Positions 1 to 6,200 of a stretch of DNA of 9,119 nt are shown in pieces. Within the stretch, counting starts at the first letter, position 1. Every line of letters begins with the position of its first letter. The translations under genes and the position numbers were made by a program. The notes beneath the pieces were generated by a model, which was not told the origin of the DNA, ran no database searches, and saw nothing but the letters and a program-made list of their open reading frames with translations. The DNA is from an uncultured Bacillota bacterium (GTDB lineage Bacteria > Bacillota_I > Bacilli_A > RF39 > UBA660), in the NCBI GenBank assembly GCA_948466105.1, contig CAOJZR010000017.1, positions 1 through 9,119 on the forward strand, read 5' to 3'.

Positions 1-11
1 TAAAAGCTATA

Positions 12-83
12 CTAGAACTGTATACCCCCCCCCCAGTATGGACTATTTGCAAACACATTGTTATTTTTACTCTTTATTTTCAT
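12..83 (-). CDS. Short ORF (23 aa) running through a G10 tract, candidate phase-variable gene start
   Basis: An ATG at 83-81 lies 11 bases after an AAGGAG box (95-100). The frame reads MKIKSKNNNVFANSPYW, then glycines from the homopolymer, then stops at 14-12 after 23 aa. With one G fewer in the tract (or two more) the frame would read WGG-VYSSSIAF and stay open to the window edge. With one more G it would stop a few codons further on. What is seen is a ribosome binding site, a start and a frame-setting homopolymer. That a longer product is made by slippage is inference. The product is unknown. A glycine-rich segment followed by small and hydrophobic residues is loosely like the YjcZ-type peptides at 1166-1403, but too little is visible to claim this. 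A sequencing error in the homopolymer is the main alternative. Confidence 0.3.
   Translation of the reverse strand: MKIKSKNNNVFANSPYWGGGIQF
25..34. repeat. Homopolymer of ten C (G10 on the minus strand)
   Basis: Ten consecutive C stand out in a window where A and T runs are common and G/C runs rarely exceed five. Tracts of this kind change length by slipped-strand mispairing. The tract lies inside the short minus-strand reading frame at 12-83, where its length sets the downstream frame. Confidence 0.9.
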
Positions 84-94
84 ACAATCAACAA

Positions 95-100
95 CTCCTT
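95..100 (-). promoter_or_regulatory. Ribosome binding site AAGGAG for the short ORF
   Basis: AAGGAG on the minus strand sits 11 bases before the ATG at 83-81. The spacing is on the long side. It is the main evidence that the short frame with the G10 tract is translated. The stretch 101-213 between this site and the next gene is A+T-rich; no clear promoter or terminator was recognised in it. Confidence 0.45.
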
Positions 101-213
101 TGTATTTTATTATCATTTACTATTTACAGTCTATCATAAATCACAAAAAAAAGAAATATAATTTTTTATAAATCTTTTCTAATACTCAATTTTAAAAATA
201 AATTAGAATATAA

Positions 214-1056
214 TTATAAATCAATTTTATATTTATCTATTAAACTTTCCATTATTCCTTTATTTAATTTAACAATAAAATGTGTATTATCATATACATT
301 ACTTTTATCAACATTATCTAAAAAAGCCTCATAAGGAATAGTACCTGTTAATTTTTCATCAATAACAAAAGCAATATTCCAACTATCAACTTTAATATCA
401 TCATTCATAAATATATGTGCTTCATATGGAAGAACAGAAGGTATATCTTGTGTTAAGACATAAACACCAAAAATAGTATTATCATTACGCTTATAAATAT
501 TAGCTTTAGCATAATACACATCCATAGATTGGCAATCATACATAAAAGATCCTAGTTTATTTAAATCACCATTTATTTTCATCAATTCTTCTTTACCAAG
601 AGCAATTGGATTTAAGGCCCCAAATAAATATATATTTTTATACTTATCATTATTAATATCTGTTATCATTTGGTTTAATGTATCTTTACTTAATTTAATA
701 TCTTCTTCTATGTATTTAGAGATTTTATCAAAAGTAGCATCATTATTTTCCCTTATGAAAGTCTTAATATGCAATTTATTACATATAAATTGTACATACT
801 CATAAAAAAAGTTAATTTCTTCTTCACTAGTTGGTATAGGAAGACTAAGATTTATAGTATCATCTTTTATTGATAATTCATATCCTCTACTATAATTACA
901 TTCATTAAAAACAACCATATAATTGCCACTTTTATTTTCTACTAATCGATAAGCATCGTCCATAACACCATAACGCATATTTTCAAAAATAATATCTTGA
1001 ATTGTTATATTTTTTTTAAAAATCTTCTTATTTTTTATTGTAATATCAATAGCCAT
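214..1056 (-). CDS. Hypothetical protein, possibly DUF4299 family
   Basis: This 280-aa protein has no signal peptide and no membrane segment, so it is probably cytoplasmic. It begins MAIDITIKNKKIFKK and contains RGYELSIKDDTINLSLPIPT around residues 57-76. The short beta-like start with IKNKK, the RGYE(L)S segment and a following P-T/S-S/T-E stretch resemble what I recall of DUF4299, a family of about 290 aa known mainly from Firmicutes and without known function. I could not test this by alignment. The start is supported by AAAGGAGAT (1062-1070) ending five bases before the ATG, and by an extended -10 box just upstream. It looks monocistronic: the next gene upstream ends in its own terminator. 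No catalytic motif was recognised. Confidence 0.8.
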   Translation of the reverse strand: MAIDITIKNKKIFKKNITIQDIIFENMRYGVMDDAYRLVENKSGNYMVVFNECNYSRGYELSIKDDTINLSLPIPTSEEEINFFYEYVQFICNKLHIKTFIRENNDATFDKISKYIEEDIKLSKDTLNQMITDINNDKYKNIYLFGALNPIALGKEELMKINGDLNKLGSFMYDCQSMDVYYAKANIYKRNDNTIFGVYVLTQDIPSVLPYEAHIFMNDDIKVDSWNIAFVIDEKLTGTIPYEAFLDNVDKSNVYDNTHFIVKLNKGIMESLIDKYKIDL

Positions 1057-1079
1057 AATATATCTCCTTTGCTAATTCA

Positions 1080-1088
1080 ATTATAACA
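1080..1088 (-). promoter_or_regulatory. Extended -10 promoter of the 280-aa gene
   Basis: The minus strand reads TGTTATAAT, a TGnTATAAT extended -10 box, 23 bases before the ATG at 1056. No good -35 hexamer is present at 16-18 bases upstream, which is normal for extended -10 promoters. Confidence 0.5.
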
Positions 1089-1134
1089 TTAAATTATTAT
1101 AATTTTATACTTTTTTATATAAAACTATAATAAT

Positions 1135-1167
1135 CACAACAAAAAGAAAAAGAGGAAATCCTCTTTT
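1135..1167 (-). terminator. Rho-independent terminator after the tiny membrane peptides
   Basis: On the minus strand AAAAGAGG (1160-1167) pairs with CCTCTTTT (1148-1155) across a four-base loop and is followed by a T-rich run (TTCTTTTTGTTG). The upstream arm overlaps the stop codon of the 40-aa peptide gene. It separates the tiny peptide pair from the 280-aa gene. Confidence 0.8.
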
Positions 1168-1288
1168 AGCAAAATATAAAAGTACCTAAAATGATAGCTA
1201 ATAGTATATATAAAATTAATATAATTAAATATCCTAAATTGCCATCATTTTTGCAAGTAATATTGCTTTTTTCATTGCAACATTCCAT
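1166..1288 (-). CDS. Tiny cysteine-containing single-pass membrane peptide (40 aa)
   Basis: The peptide begins MECCNEKSNITCKNDGN and continues with one hydrophobic helix, LGYLIILILYILLAIILGTF (residues 18-37), ending IFC. It has three cysteines in the hydrophilic N-terminal part and one as the last residue. The helix has the same ILxxILLxIIxGxxx pattern as the neighbouring 27-aa YjcZ-like peptide, which suggests a diverged paralogue with an added Cys-rich head. AGGGGG (1295-1300) lies six bases before the ATG. The gene starts 31 bases after the stop of the 27-aa peptide on the same strand, and a terminator directly follows, so the two are probably one transcript. Function is unknown. A role in spore coat or membrane is inferred from the neighbour only. 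Confidence 0.65.
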   Translation of the reverse strand: MECCNEKSNITCKNDGNLGYLIILILYILLAIILGTFIFC

Positions 1289-1319
1289 ACTTTTCCCCCT
1301 TACTTTTTAGGTTAAAGGC

Positions 1320-1403
1320 TTAGATATAAGCTCCAAGTATGATTATTAAAAGAATAAATAATACTAAAACGATTGCAGCGCCGCTTACTCCTGAGTTATA
1401 CAT
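1320..1403 (-). CDS. YjcZ-like tiny membrane peptide (27 aa), probable sporulation protein
   Basis: The peptide starts MYNSGVSGAA and ends in a single hydrophobic helix, IVLVLFILLIIILGAYI (residues 11-27). This is nearly the signature of the YjcZ / tiny-TM peptide family (small Gly/Tyr-rich head, then a helix of the type ALIVVLFILLIIVGAxx). Some members, such as SscA of Bacillus subtilis, act in spore coat assembly. The ribosome binding site is very strong: AAAGGAGG at 1413-1420, nine bases before the ATG. A sigma-K-like promoter sits just upstream. It is the first gene of a two-gene unit with the 40-aa peptide. Family assignment is by pattern recognition. Whether this organism sporulates cannot be seen in the window. 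Confidence 0.75.
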   Translation of the reverse strand: MYNSGVSGAAIVLVLFILLIIILGAYI

Positions 1404-1412
1404 ATAAATCAT

Positions 1413-1420
1413 CCTCCTTT
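1413..1420 (-). promoter_or_regulatory. Strong ribosome binding site AAAGGAGG of the 27-aa peptide
   Basis: AAAGGAGG is close to a full match to the 16S anti-Shine-Dalgarno and lies nine bases before the ATG at 1403. It is the best argument that this very short frame is a real, well-translated gene. Confidence 0.8.
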
Positions 1421-1434
1421 TTGTCTTTTCACAT

Positions 1435-1461
1435 TATTTTATGGAATTTATCAAATTATGT
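1435..1461 (-). promoter_or_regulatory. Candidate sigma-K-type sporulation promoter for the tiny peptide pair
   Basis: The minus strand has CACA with the AC at 1460-1461, a 16-base spacer, then CATAAAATA (1435-1443). This fits the sigma-K consensus (AC, 16-17 bases, CATAnnnTA). The predicted start of transcription is about 8 bases upstream of the ribosome binding site at 1413-1420. The match is short and the region A+T-rich, so chance is possible. It gains weight because the gene it serves resembles a late sporulation peptide. Confidence 0.4.
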
Positions 1462-1481
1462 GATTACTTCTAACTAAATTA

Positions 1482-1510
1482 TTGTTTTTTTTTGTTTTTT
1501 TTGTTATTAT
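1482..1510 (+). promoter_or_regulatory. Sigma-A-type promoter of the PrsA-like gene
   Basis: TTGTTT (1482-1487) and TATTAT (1505-1510) are separated by 17 bases. Transcription would start near 1517 and leave a leader of about 40 bases before the chosen start at 1558. It lies back to back with the minus-strand promoter of the tiny peptides. Confidence 0.55.
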
Positions 1511-1543
1511 ATATGCGTAGGCTTAAGTTAATATAGCTAAATG

Positions 1544-1549
1544 AAAGGA
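1544..1549 (+). promoter_or_regulatory. Ribosome binding site that selects the ATG at 1558
   Basis: AAAGGA at 1544-1549 lies eight bases before the ATG at 1558. An in-frame ATG at 1549 overlaps this site and cannot use it, so the longer start (three more residues) is unlikely. Confidence 0.65.
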
Positions 1550-1557
1550 TGAAGTCA

Positions 1558-2526
1558 ATGAAACAAAAATTATTATTAGCCTTTTCGCTAATACTTATTT
1601 TAACAAGTACTGGTTGTGGTAGTAAAATACCTAAACTTCAAAATGGTGAAGAAACTGTAGCTACTTTAGAAGGCAAAAGTATCTCCGCTGAAGAGCTTTA
1701 TAAAAAATTAAAACAAGAAGGTGGAACTAGCGTTCTAATTGACATGGTTGATAGTTATATCAGTGATAAAGAAATCAGTGATAGTGAAGAAATTACCAAT
1801 TATGTTAATACTCAATACGAACAAGCTAAAACATATTATGAATCATATTTAAATCAAAAATTTGATGACATTTTAAAATCTAGTGGCTTTAATAGTACTG
1901 ATGATTATAAAGAATACATAAAAAAATCATACAAAAAGCAACTATTAATTGAGAAATATGTTAAAGAAAATGTAAGTAAAGATGAGATAAATGATTACTA
2001 TGAAAAAAGCGTTTTTGCTCCTATCACAGTTAAATATATTCTTGTTGAAACAGAAACTAAAGAAGATATGACTGAGGATGACAAAAAAGCTGCTAAAGAA
2101 AAAGCTTTAGAAAAAGCTAAAAATATTATTAAAGAAATTCAAGAAGGTAAAAAGACATTCGATGAAGCTTTAGAAGAATATTCAAAAGATACTAGTGATG
2201 CAGTTACCATTGAATATACAACTGATATCGATGCAGCCTTCTTAAAAGAAGCTAAAGGTTTAAGTATTGGTAAATACTCTACAACACCAATTGAAAGTGA
2301 ATATGGTTACAATATCATTTATAAAGAAAGTATTGGTGAAAAACCTAGTTTAGATAGTATTAAGGAAAATATTATTGAAACGATTGCTACTAATAAATTA
2401 AGTGCTGATCAAGATTCAAAACTTGCAAATCAAACACTTGTTAAAATAAGAAAAAAATACAAACTAGATGTAATCGATACTGATATTAATGAATTATATA
2501 AAAAAGCTATTAAAGATTATGAATAA
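1558..2526 (+). CDS. prsA: PrsA-like foldase lipoprotein with degenerate parvulin domain
   Basis: The 322-aa product starts with a lipoprotein signal, MKQKLLLAFSLILILTSTGC; the modified Cys would be residue 20. Its lipobox has Ser at -3, where Leu is usual. Residues about 33-155 look like the SurA/PrsA N-terminal chaperone part. Residues about 156-258 are a parvulin-like region (VKYILVETE, then FDEALEEYSKD, then a G-x-YS-P-E-YGYNII segment). PrsA proteins sit on the outer face of the membrane and fold exported proteins. Here both conserved His of parvulins are replaced (Tyr160 for the HIL His, Asn252 for the YGYHI His), and the GGDLG motif is absent, so isomerase activity is doubtful and a chaperone role is more likely. 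A C-terminal Lys/Glu-rich helix follows. The gene has its own promoter and terminator and faces a cell-wall-type enzyme, convergently. Confidence 0.8.
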   Translation: MKQKLLLAFSLILILTSTGCGSKIPKLQNGEETVATLEGKSISAEELYKKLKQEGGTSVLIDMVDSYISDKEISDSEEITNYVNTQYEQAKTYYESYLNQKFDDILKSSGFNSTDDYKEYIKKSYKKQLLIEKYVKENVSKDEINDYYEKSVFAPITVKYILVETETKEDMTEDDKKAAKEKALEKAKNIIKEIQEGKKTFDEALEEYSKDTSDAVTIEYTTDIDAAFLKEAKGLSIGKYSTTPIESEYGYNIIYKESIGEKPSLDSIKENIIETIATNKLSADQDSKLANQTLVKIRKKYKLDVIDTDINELYKKAIKDYE

Positions 2527-2543
2527 ACTTTAATAGTTTTTTT
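2504..2543. terminator. Bidirectional terminator shared by convergent genes
   Basis: CTATTAAAG (2507-2515) pairs perfectly with CTTTAATAG (2528-2536) across a 12-base loop. On the plus strand a run of seven T follows, and on the minus strand CTTTTTT follows, so it can stop transcription in both directions. The upstream arm and the loop contain the last codons and the stop of the PrsA-like gene, and the minus-strand gene ends at the other border. Confidence 0.8.
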
Positions 2544-3549
2544 ATTTAGTATTAGTTTGTACTTCTTTTTTATCGACAAGAATGTTGTAACAATCAGTAA
2601 CGCTTTTAATCCAATGTTTATTAAGTTTATAGATATCATGCATATCATCAAGTGGACAATATTCTTTTTGAATAGCAATAATTTGATCCTCAGCATTATC
2701 AATTTGACAAATATTATTATCAACAAAATAGCGATATTCTAATTGAAGTGCACACTCTAAAATACCTTCTGCGGGATTATCAAAATTCCAATACTTTCCA
2801 TCACCTTTTCTAATACCAGCTGGATTATTATAATTAAAGAAAACATTTGAGGTATAATTACCTGATTCATGATTTTGAATAGCTTGGCATAACAACGGAT
2901 TCAAATTATCTAAAAGGAAACAAACCTTTTGCGTAAATTCCTCATAACTAACATCTAATTTATAGCTCGTATTTACTGTTAATTCATCATTTTTAAAACC
3001 AATTATATGTCTTACAAAAACTAAAATACCAAGTTCACTAGAACTATAAGTTCTTTCTTGTTTACATACTTTGGTTCCTTTAATTTGATTATATTTAATC
3101 CACTCTTGATTTGTAAAATTATCTGTTAGTTGACATGCTTTTTGATAGACTAATTCTTCATCAACCTGATAAATTGCACAATACTTTTTAAATATCCTCT
3201 TTATATTAAGATTGTTTGCTACACTATCATTCCCAATTGCTAATTGATTGATGATTTCAGAGCTTTGTTTATCTTTATTACTTTTTTCTGCCATAACTGT
3301 ATCTGCATAATTTAAAATTGTTAAATCGATTTTCTTTTCTTGAGCATTTGTCTCCTCATATAAATGATCATGAGAAGATGCTTCTGATGGTTTATTAGTT
3401 AATAATAAACATCCTGATGCAAACCATATAATACCTGTACCTATATATAATGTCTTTTTATATTTTCTTAAAAAAGAATTGACTTTTTTTAGTTCACCTG
3501 ATTCTATTGTCATTTGTTCACGTTTTAAAACATAATCTTGCTTTATCAT
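2542..3549 (-). CDS. Membrane-anchored lysozyme-like (glucosaminidase/transglycosylase-type) protein
   Basis: This 335-aa protein has a charged N-terminal segment, one membrane helix at about residues 34-51 (YIGTGIIWFASGCLLLT), then a long outside part, so it is likely a type II membrane protein. Residues about 215-325 resemble lysozyme-fold peptidoglycan hydrolases: AIQNHESGNYTSNVF, NNPAGIRKGDG, then W-NFDNPAEGI. Glu228 in HESGN would be the catalytic acid. The NNPAGIR block matches the NNPxG pattern seen in such domains. The middle part (about 95-210) is of unknown fold. The start is set by GAGGTGG five bases before the ATG at 3549; an earlier in-frame start eight codons upstream lacks a site. 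It has its own promoter. It probably cuts or remodels cell wall glycan. Substrate and bond are not determinable here. Confidence 0.7.
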   Translation of the reverse strand: MIKQDYVLKREQMTIESGELKKVNSFLRKYKKTLYIGTGIIWFASGCLLLTNKPSEASSHDHLYEETNAQEKKIDLTILNYADTVMAEKSNKDKQSSEIINQLAIGNDSVANNLNIKRIFKKYCAIYQVDEELVYQKACQLTDNFTNQEWIKYNQIKGTKVCKQERTYSSSELGILVFVRHIIGFKNDELTVNTSYKLDVSYEEFTQKVCFLLDNLNPLLCQAIQNHESGNYTSNVFFNYNNPAGIRKGDGKYWNFDNPAEGILECALQLEYRYFVDNNICQIDNAEDQIIAIQKEYCPLDDMHDIYKLNKHWIKSVTDCYNILVDKKEVQTNTK

Positions 3550-3572
3550 TTTACCACCTCTTTGATACAACA

Positions 3573-3600
3573 ATTATATCATACATTACTATTATACCAA
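3573..3600 (-). promoter_or_regulatory. Promoter of the lysozyme-like gene
   Basis: On the minus strand TTGGTA (3595-3600), a 16-base spacer, and TATAAT (3573-3578) form a good sigma-A promoter, strengthened by a TG one base before the -10 (TGATATAAT). The start of transcription would be near 3566, about 17 bases before the ATG. Confidence 0.7.
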
Positions 3601-3610
3601 ATTTTTTTAT

Positions 3611-3644
3611 AAAAAAACAAAAACTGTTATAAAATAACAGTTTT
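3611..3644 (-). terminator. Rho-independent terminator of the ABC transporter operon
   Basis: AAAACTGTTA (3635-3644 read on the minus strand) pairs perfectly over ten bases with TAACAGTTTT (3620-3629), with a five-base loop, followed by TGTTTTTTT. It begins directly after the permease stop codon and closes the regulator-kinase-transporter unit before the next promoter. Confidence 0.9.
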
Positions 3645-6200
3645 CTAAATATTTTCTTCTCTTATTGCTTCTAAAATGTTTTCTTTTTTTATTTTATTGC
3701 TTGCATACATCATTGATAGTAAAATAATAAGGAAAACCGCAACTATAGCTATTATAATACTTTGATAAGGAATAATCAAACTATTATAAGATACAATATC
3801 ACTCATTGATAAATGTAATAAAATCGTTATAAGTAAAGCAAACGGAATAGAATAAATAAGTGCTTTAAGACCAACAAATAAGCTCTCAAAGTATAACATT
3901 CTGTTAAAGCCCTTAGGTGTCAAACCAACACTTCTTAACATAGCAAATTCTTTCCTTCTAAGCGCAATACTTGTGTTGATAGTATTAAAGACACTTGTTA
4001 CACCAATTAAGGTGACAAGAACAATAAAGCCATAAACTAAAATATGCAAAACTAACACAAGATTATTCATCATTTTCATTTCTTTTTTAATATTTGTGTA
4101 ACCGATCTGGTTAAAATCAGTATTATTTTCAATTTTCTGTTCAATCAGTTTATCTAATTTATCATATTTAGGACTTTTGATATAAACTATATGCATATCA
4201 TTATAATAATTGGTATCATCTGTGAATGTTTTAACATATTGGTCTTGTAAACTCATAGGAATAATAACGATAGGCTCATTATTGCTTGAAAGCTCTAGTT
4301 CATACATAGTATCTAGTTTATTGATATAATAGTAGTCTTCTAATTTCGCATAACATTTATATCCTTTTTCTTCTTCATCAAAATAATTACATAAGTTAAA
4401 TGTTTGATAAGTATTATTGAATTTTGCTACCTCATGTAATTTTCTAGAATTCTTAGTATACACCATTTTTCTATATCTGTTATACATAAGAGGTTTGGGG
4501 TCTTTATAATTATTAGCTTTTAAAAGTTGATTATAAAAATTGTCGTCAACAGCTACTATAATAATACCTTTATATCCTTCATATACTTCTGTTTGATTTA
4601 ATTTGGTATAGTCTTTAGTATAAAGATTATCATAATTAGTATCAGTAATAATATAATACTTTTTAATCTGTTCATATTTTTTTACTTGTTCATGATTTAA
4701 GATTTCATTTATACTATCTTTTTTATCAGTATCATAATATAGCGCAATATCATAATCAACTACACCAATATAGTCATCTATTCCTTTAAACATATAATTC
4801 ATAAGGGATGAAAAGGAAATAAATAACACAATACTTATAAATAGAGCTGCTATAGTAATACGATACTTCTTTTTATTACGTTTCATATTTTTTAACGCAA
4901 TTTCCCCTTCTACTTTAAAAATAGTTCTTATCCATTTTGGCGTTTTAAGTTTACGATTTTTGATTTTAATGTCATCATTTTGTCTAATAGCTTCAATTGG
5001 TGTTATTCTACTTGCTTTATAAGCTGGTAAAAAAGCTGATAATATAATTACAATAATCATAAAAATAATAGGAATAACCATAAAGATAGGATATACACAT
5101 AATTTTAAAGCAGAATTAAAAGCTTCTGCCATCAATTCATTAATAATATATATAACAGTTCCAATGCCAATAAATGATGATAAAATTCCAAGTGGAATAC
5201 CAATTAAACCAATAATAAATGCTTCATAAAAAACCGTTTTACGAAGTTGTTTTTTAGTTGCACCAATGCTTGAAAATAACCCAAATTGTTTTTTTCGTTC
5301 CATAACAGAAATAGCAAATGAGTTATAGATAACCACTACACAGCCAATAGAAACAAGTGTTAAAACAATGATTAAGGTAAGTGCCATGCTAGATAAAAAA
5401 TTATCATATCGACTAACACCATTTAAAGCCAATAAAGCATCATTGTATTTTAACTGTTCTGAAGTTGGATCAATACCAATGTTTTTAGCAATAGTTGTTG
5501 TAATATCATACGTTTTTTTAACATTTTTGTATTTTACAAAAATATCAATATTACCTTTTTCTTCACTTAACGTTTTAAAAATACTATAGCTAGGTGAAGA
5601 ATAGTCCTCATAGACACTTCTTTCAACTATACCTACAATGGTATATTCCTTTTCAGCAAATATTTTTAATTCTTCACCTTTTATATAATAAATGCCTAAT
5701 TCACCTATATCTATCTCTTCACCATCTAAATAACGTTTACCTAATTTTAATTTTAGTTTATCACCAATATTTAGTGTAACCTTATCATTAGTCATAATAT
5801 TATTTGATATAACAATCTCATTATCAGTAACTGGCATGCGGCCATCTATTAGTTTTAATTGATCTAAATAACCACTACTTGCCTCTACTAATTGAAGATA
5901 ATCCTTATTTTCTAACCCATTTAATTTAGAATAACCAATTGTTTTAGCATAAAAATAATTACTAACTTGATTATTTTTCGTAATCATTTCTAATTTAGTT
6001 CTTTCAATATTTTTAAAAGAAGCATGATAATCACCATTATAAGCAATTGTAGTATCAATTGAATTTTCTCTTACTGTTGATAATAATAAACCAATTCCTA
6101 CCATTAAAGCTGTTGATAAAATAACACCAATTATTGTTACAATGGTTCTTTTTTTATTCATCTTCAAATGTTTGATTGTAAGTTTGTTTAATATATTCAT
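3645..6200 (-). CDS. FtsX/MacB-type ABC transporter permease, two-module (8 membrane segments)
   Basis: The 851-aa product has helix 1 at about 19-41, a MacB-type outside domain to about 265 (with GRMPVTDNEIVIS at 120-132), helices 2-4 at 270-294, 325-352 and 370-393, helix 5 at 447-470, a second outside domain of about 240 residues rich in Tyr, Asn and Asp, and helices 6-8 at 713-738, 771-795 and 812-832. Each half carries the FtsX loop signature: MERKKQFGLFSSIGAT (300-315) and RRKEFAMLRSVGLTP (748-762). FtsX-type permeases of this kind mostly act on antimicrobial peptides, lipoproteins or envelope components rather than pumping small solutes. The start overlaps the ATPase stop by four bases (ATGA) and a GAGAGGG lies just before it, so the two are translationally coupled and surely partners. 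It is not a BceB protein: that family has ten helices and about 650 aa. Confidence 0.93.
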   Translation of the reverse strand: MNILNKLTIKHLKMNKKRTIVTIIGVILSTALMVGIGLLLSTVRENSIDTTIAYNGDYHASFKNIERTKLEMITKNNQVSNYFYAKTIGYSKLNGLENKDYLQLVEASSGYLDQLKLIDGRMPVTDNEIVISNNIMTNDKVTLNIGDKLKLKLGKRYLDGEEIDIGELGIYYIKGEELKIFAEKEYTIVGIVERSVYEDYSSPSYSIFKTLSEEKGNIDIFVKYKNVKKTYDITTTIAKNIGIDPTSEQLKYNDALLALNGVSRYDNFLSSMALTLIIVLTLVSIGCVVVIYNSFAISVMERKKQFGLFSSIGATKKQLRKTVFYEAFIIGLIGIPLGILSSFIGIGTVIYIINELMAEAFNSALKLCVYPIFMVIPIIFMIIVIILSAFLPAYKASRITPIEAIRQNDDIKIKNRKLKTPKWIRTIFKVEGEIALKNMKRNKKKYRITIAALFISIVLFISFSSLMNYMFKGIDDYIGVVDYDIALYYDTDKKDSINEILNHEQVKKYEQIKKYYIITDTNYDNLYTKDYTKLNQTEVYEGYKGIIIVAVDDNFYNQLLKANNYKDPKPLMYNRYRKMVYTKNSRKLHEVAKFNNTYQTFNLCNYFDEEEKGYKCYAKLEDYYYINKLDTMYELELSSNNEPIVIIPMSLQDQYVKTFTDDTNYYNDMHIVYIKSPKYDKLDKLIEQKIENNTDFNQIGYTNIKKEMKMMNNLVLVLHILVYGFIVLVTLIGVTSVFNTINTSIALRRKEFAMLRSVGLTPKGFNRMLYFESLFVGLKALIYSIPFALLITILLHLSMSDIVSYNSLIIPYQSIIIAIVAVFLIILLSMMYASNKIKKENILEAIREENI

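Noticed and set aside
25..34. G-quadruplex at the G10 tract
   Set aside because: A single G run with no further G runs nearby cannot form an intramolecular quadruplex; a slippage site is the simpler reading.
2517..2742. Short frames on both strands at the 3' end of the lysozyme-like gene
   Set aside because: They overlap that gene, are low-complexity Ile/Asn/Lys/Phe sequences, and lack ribosome binding sites.
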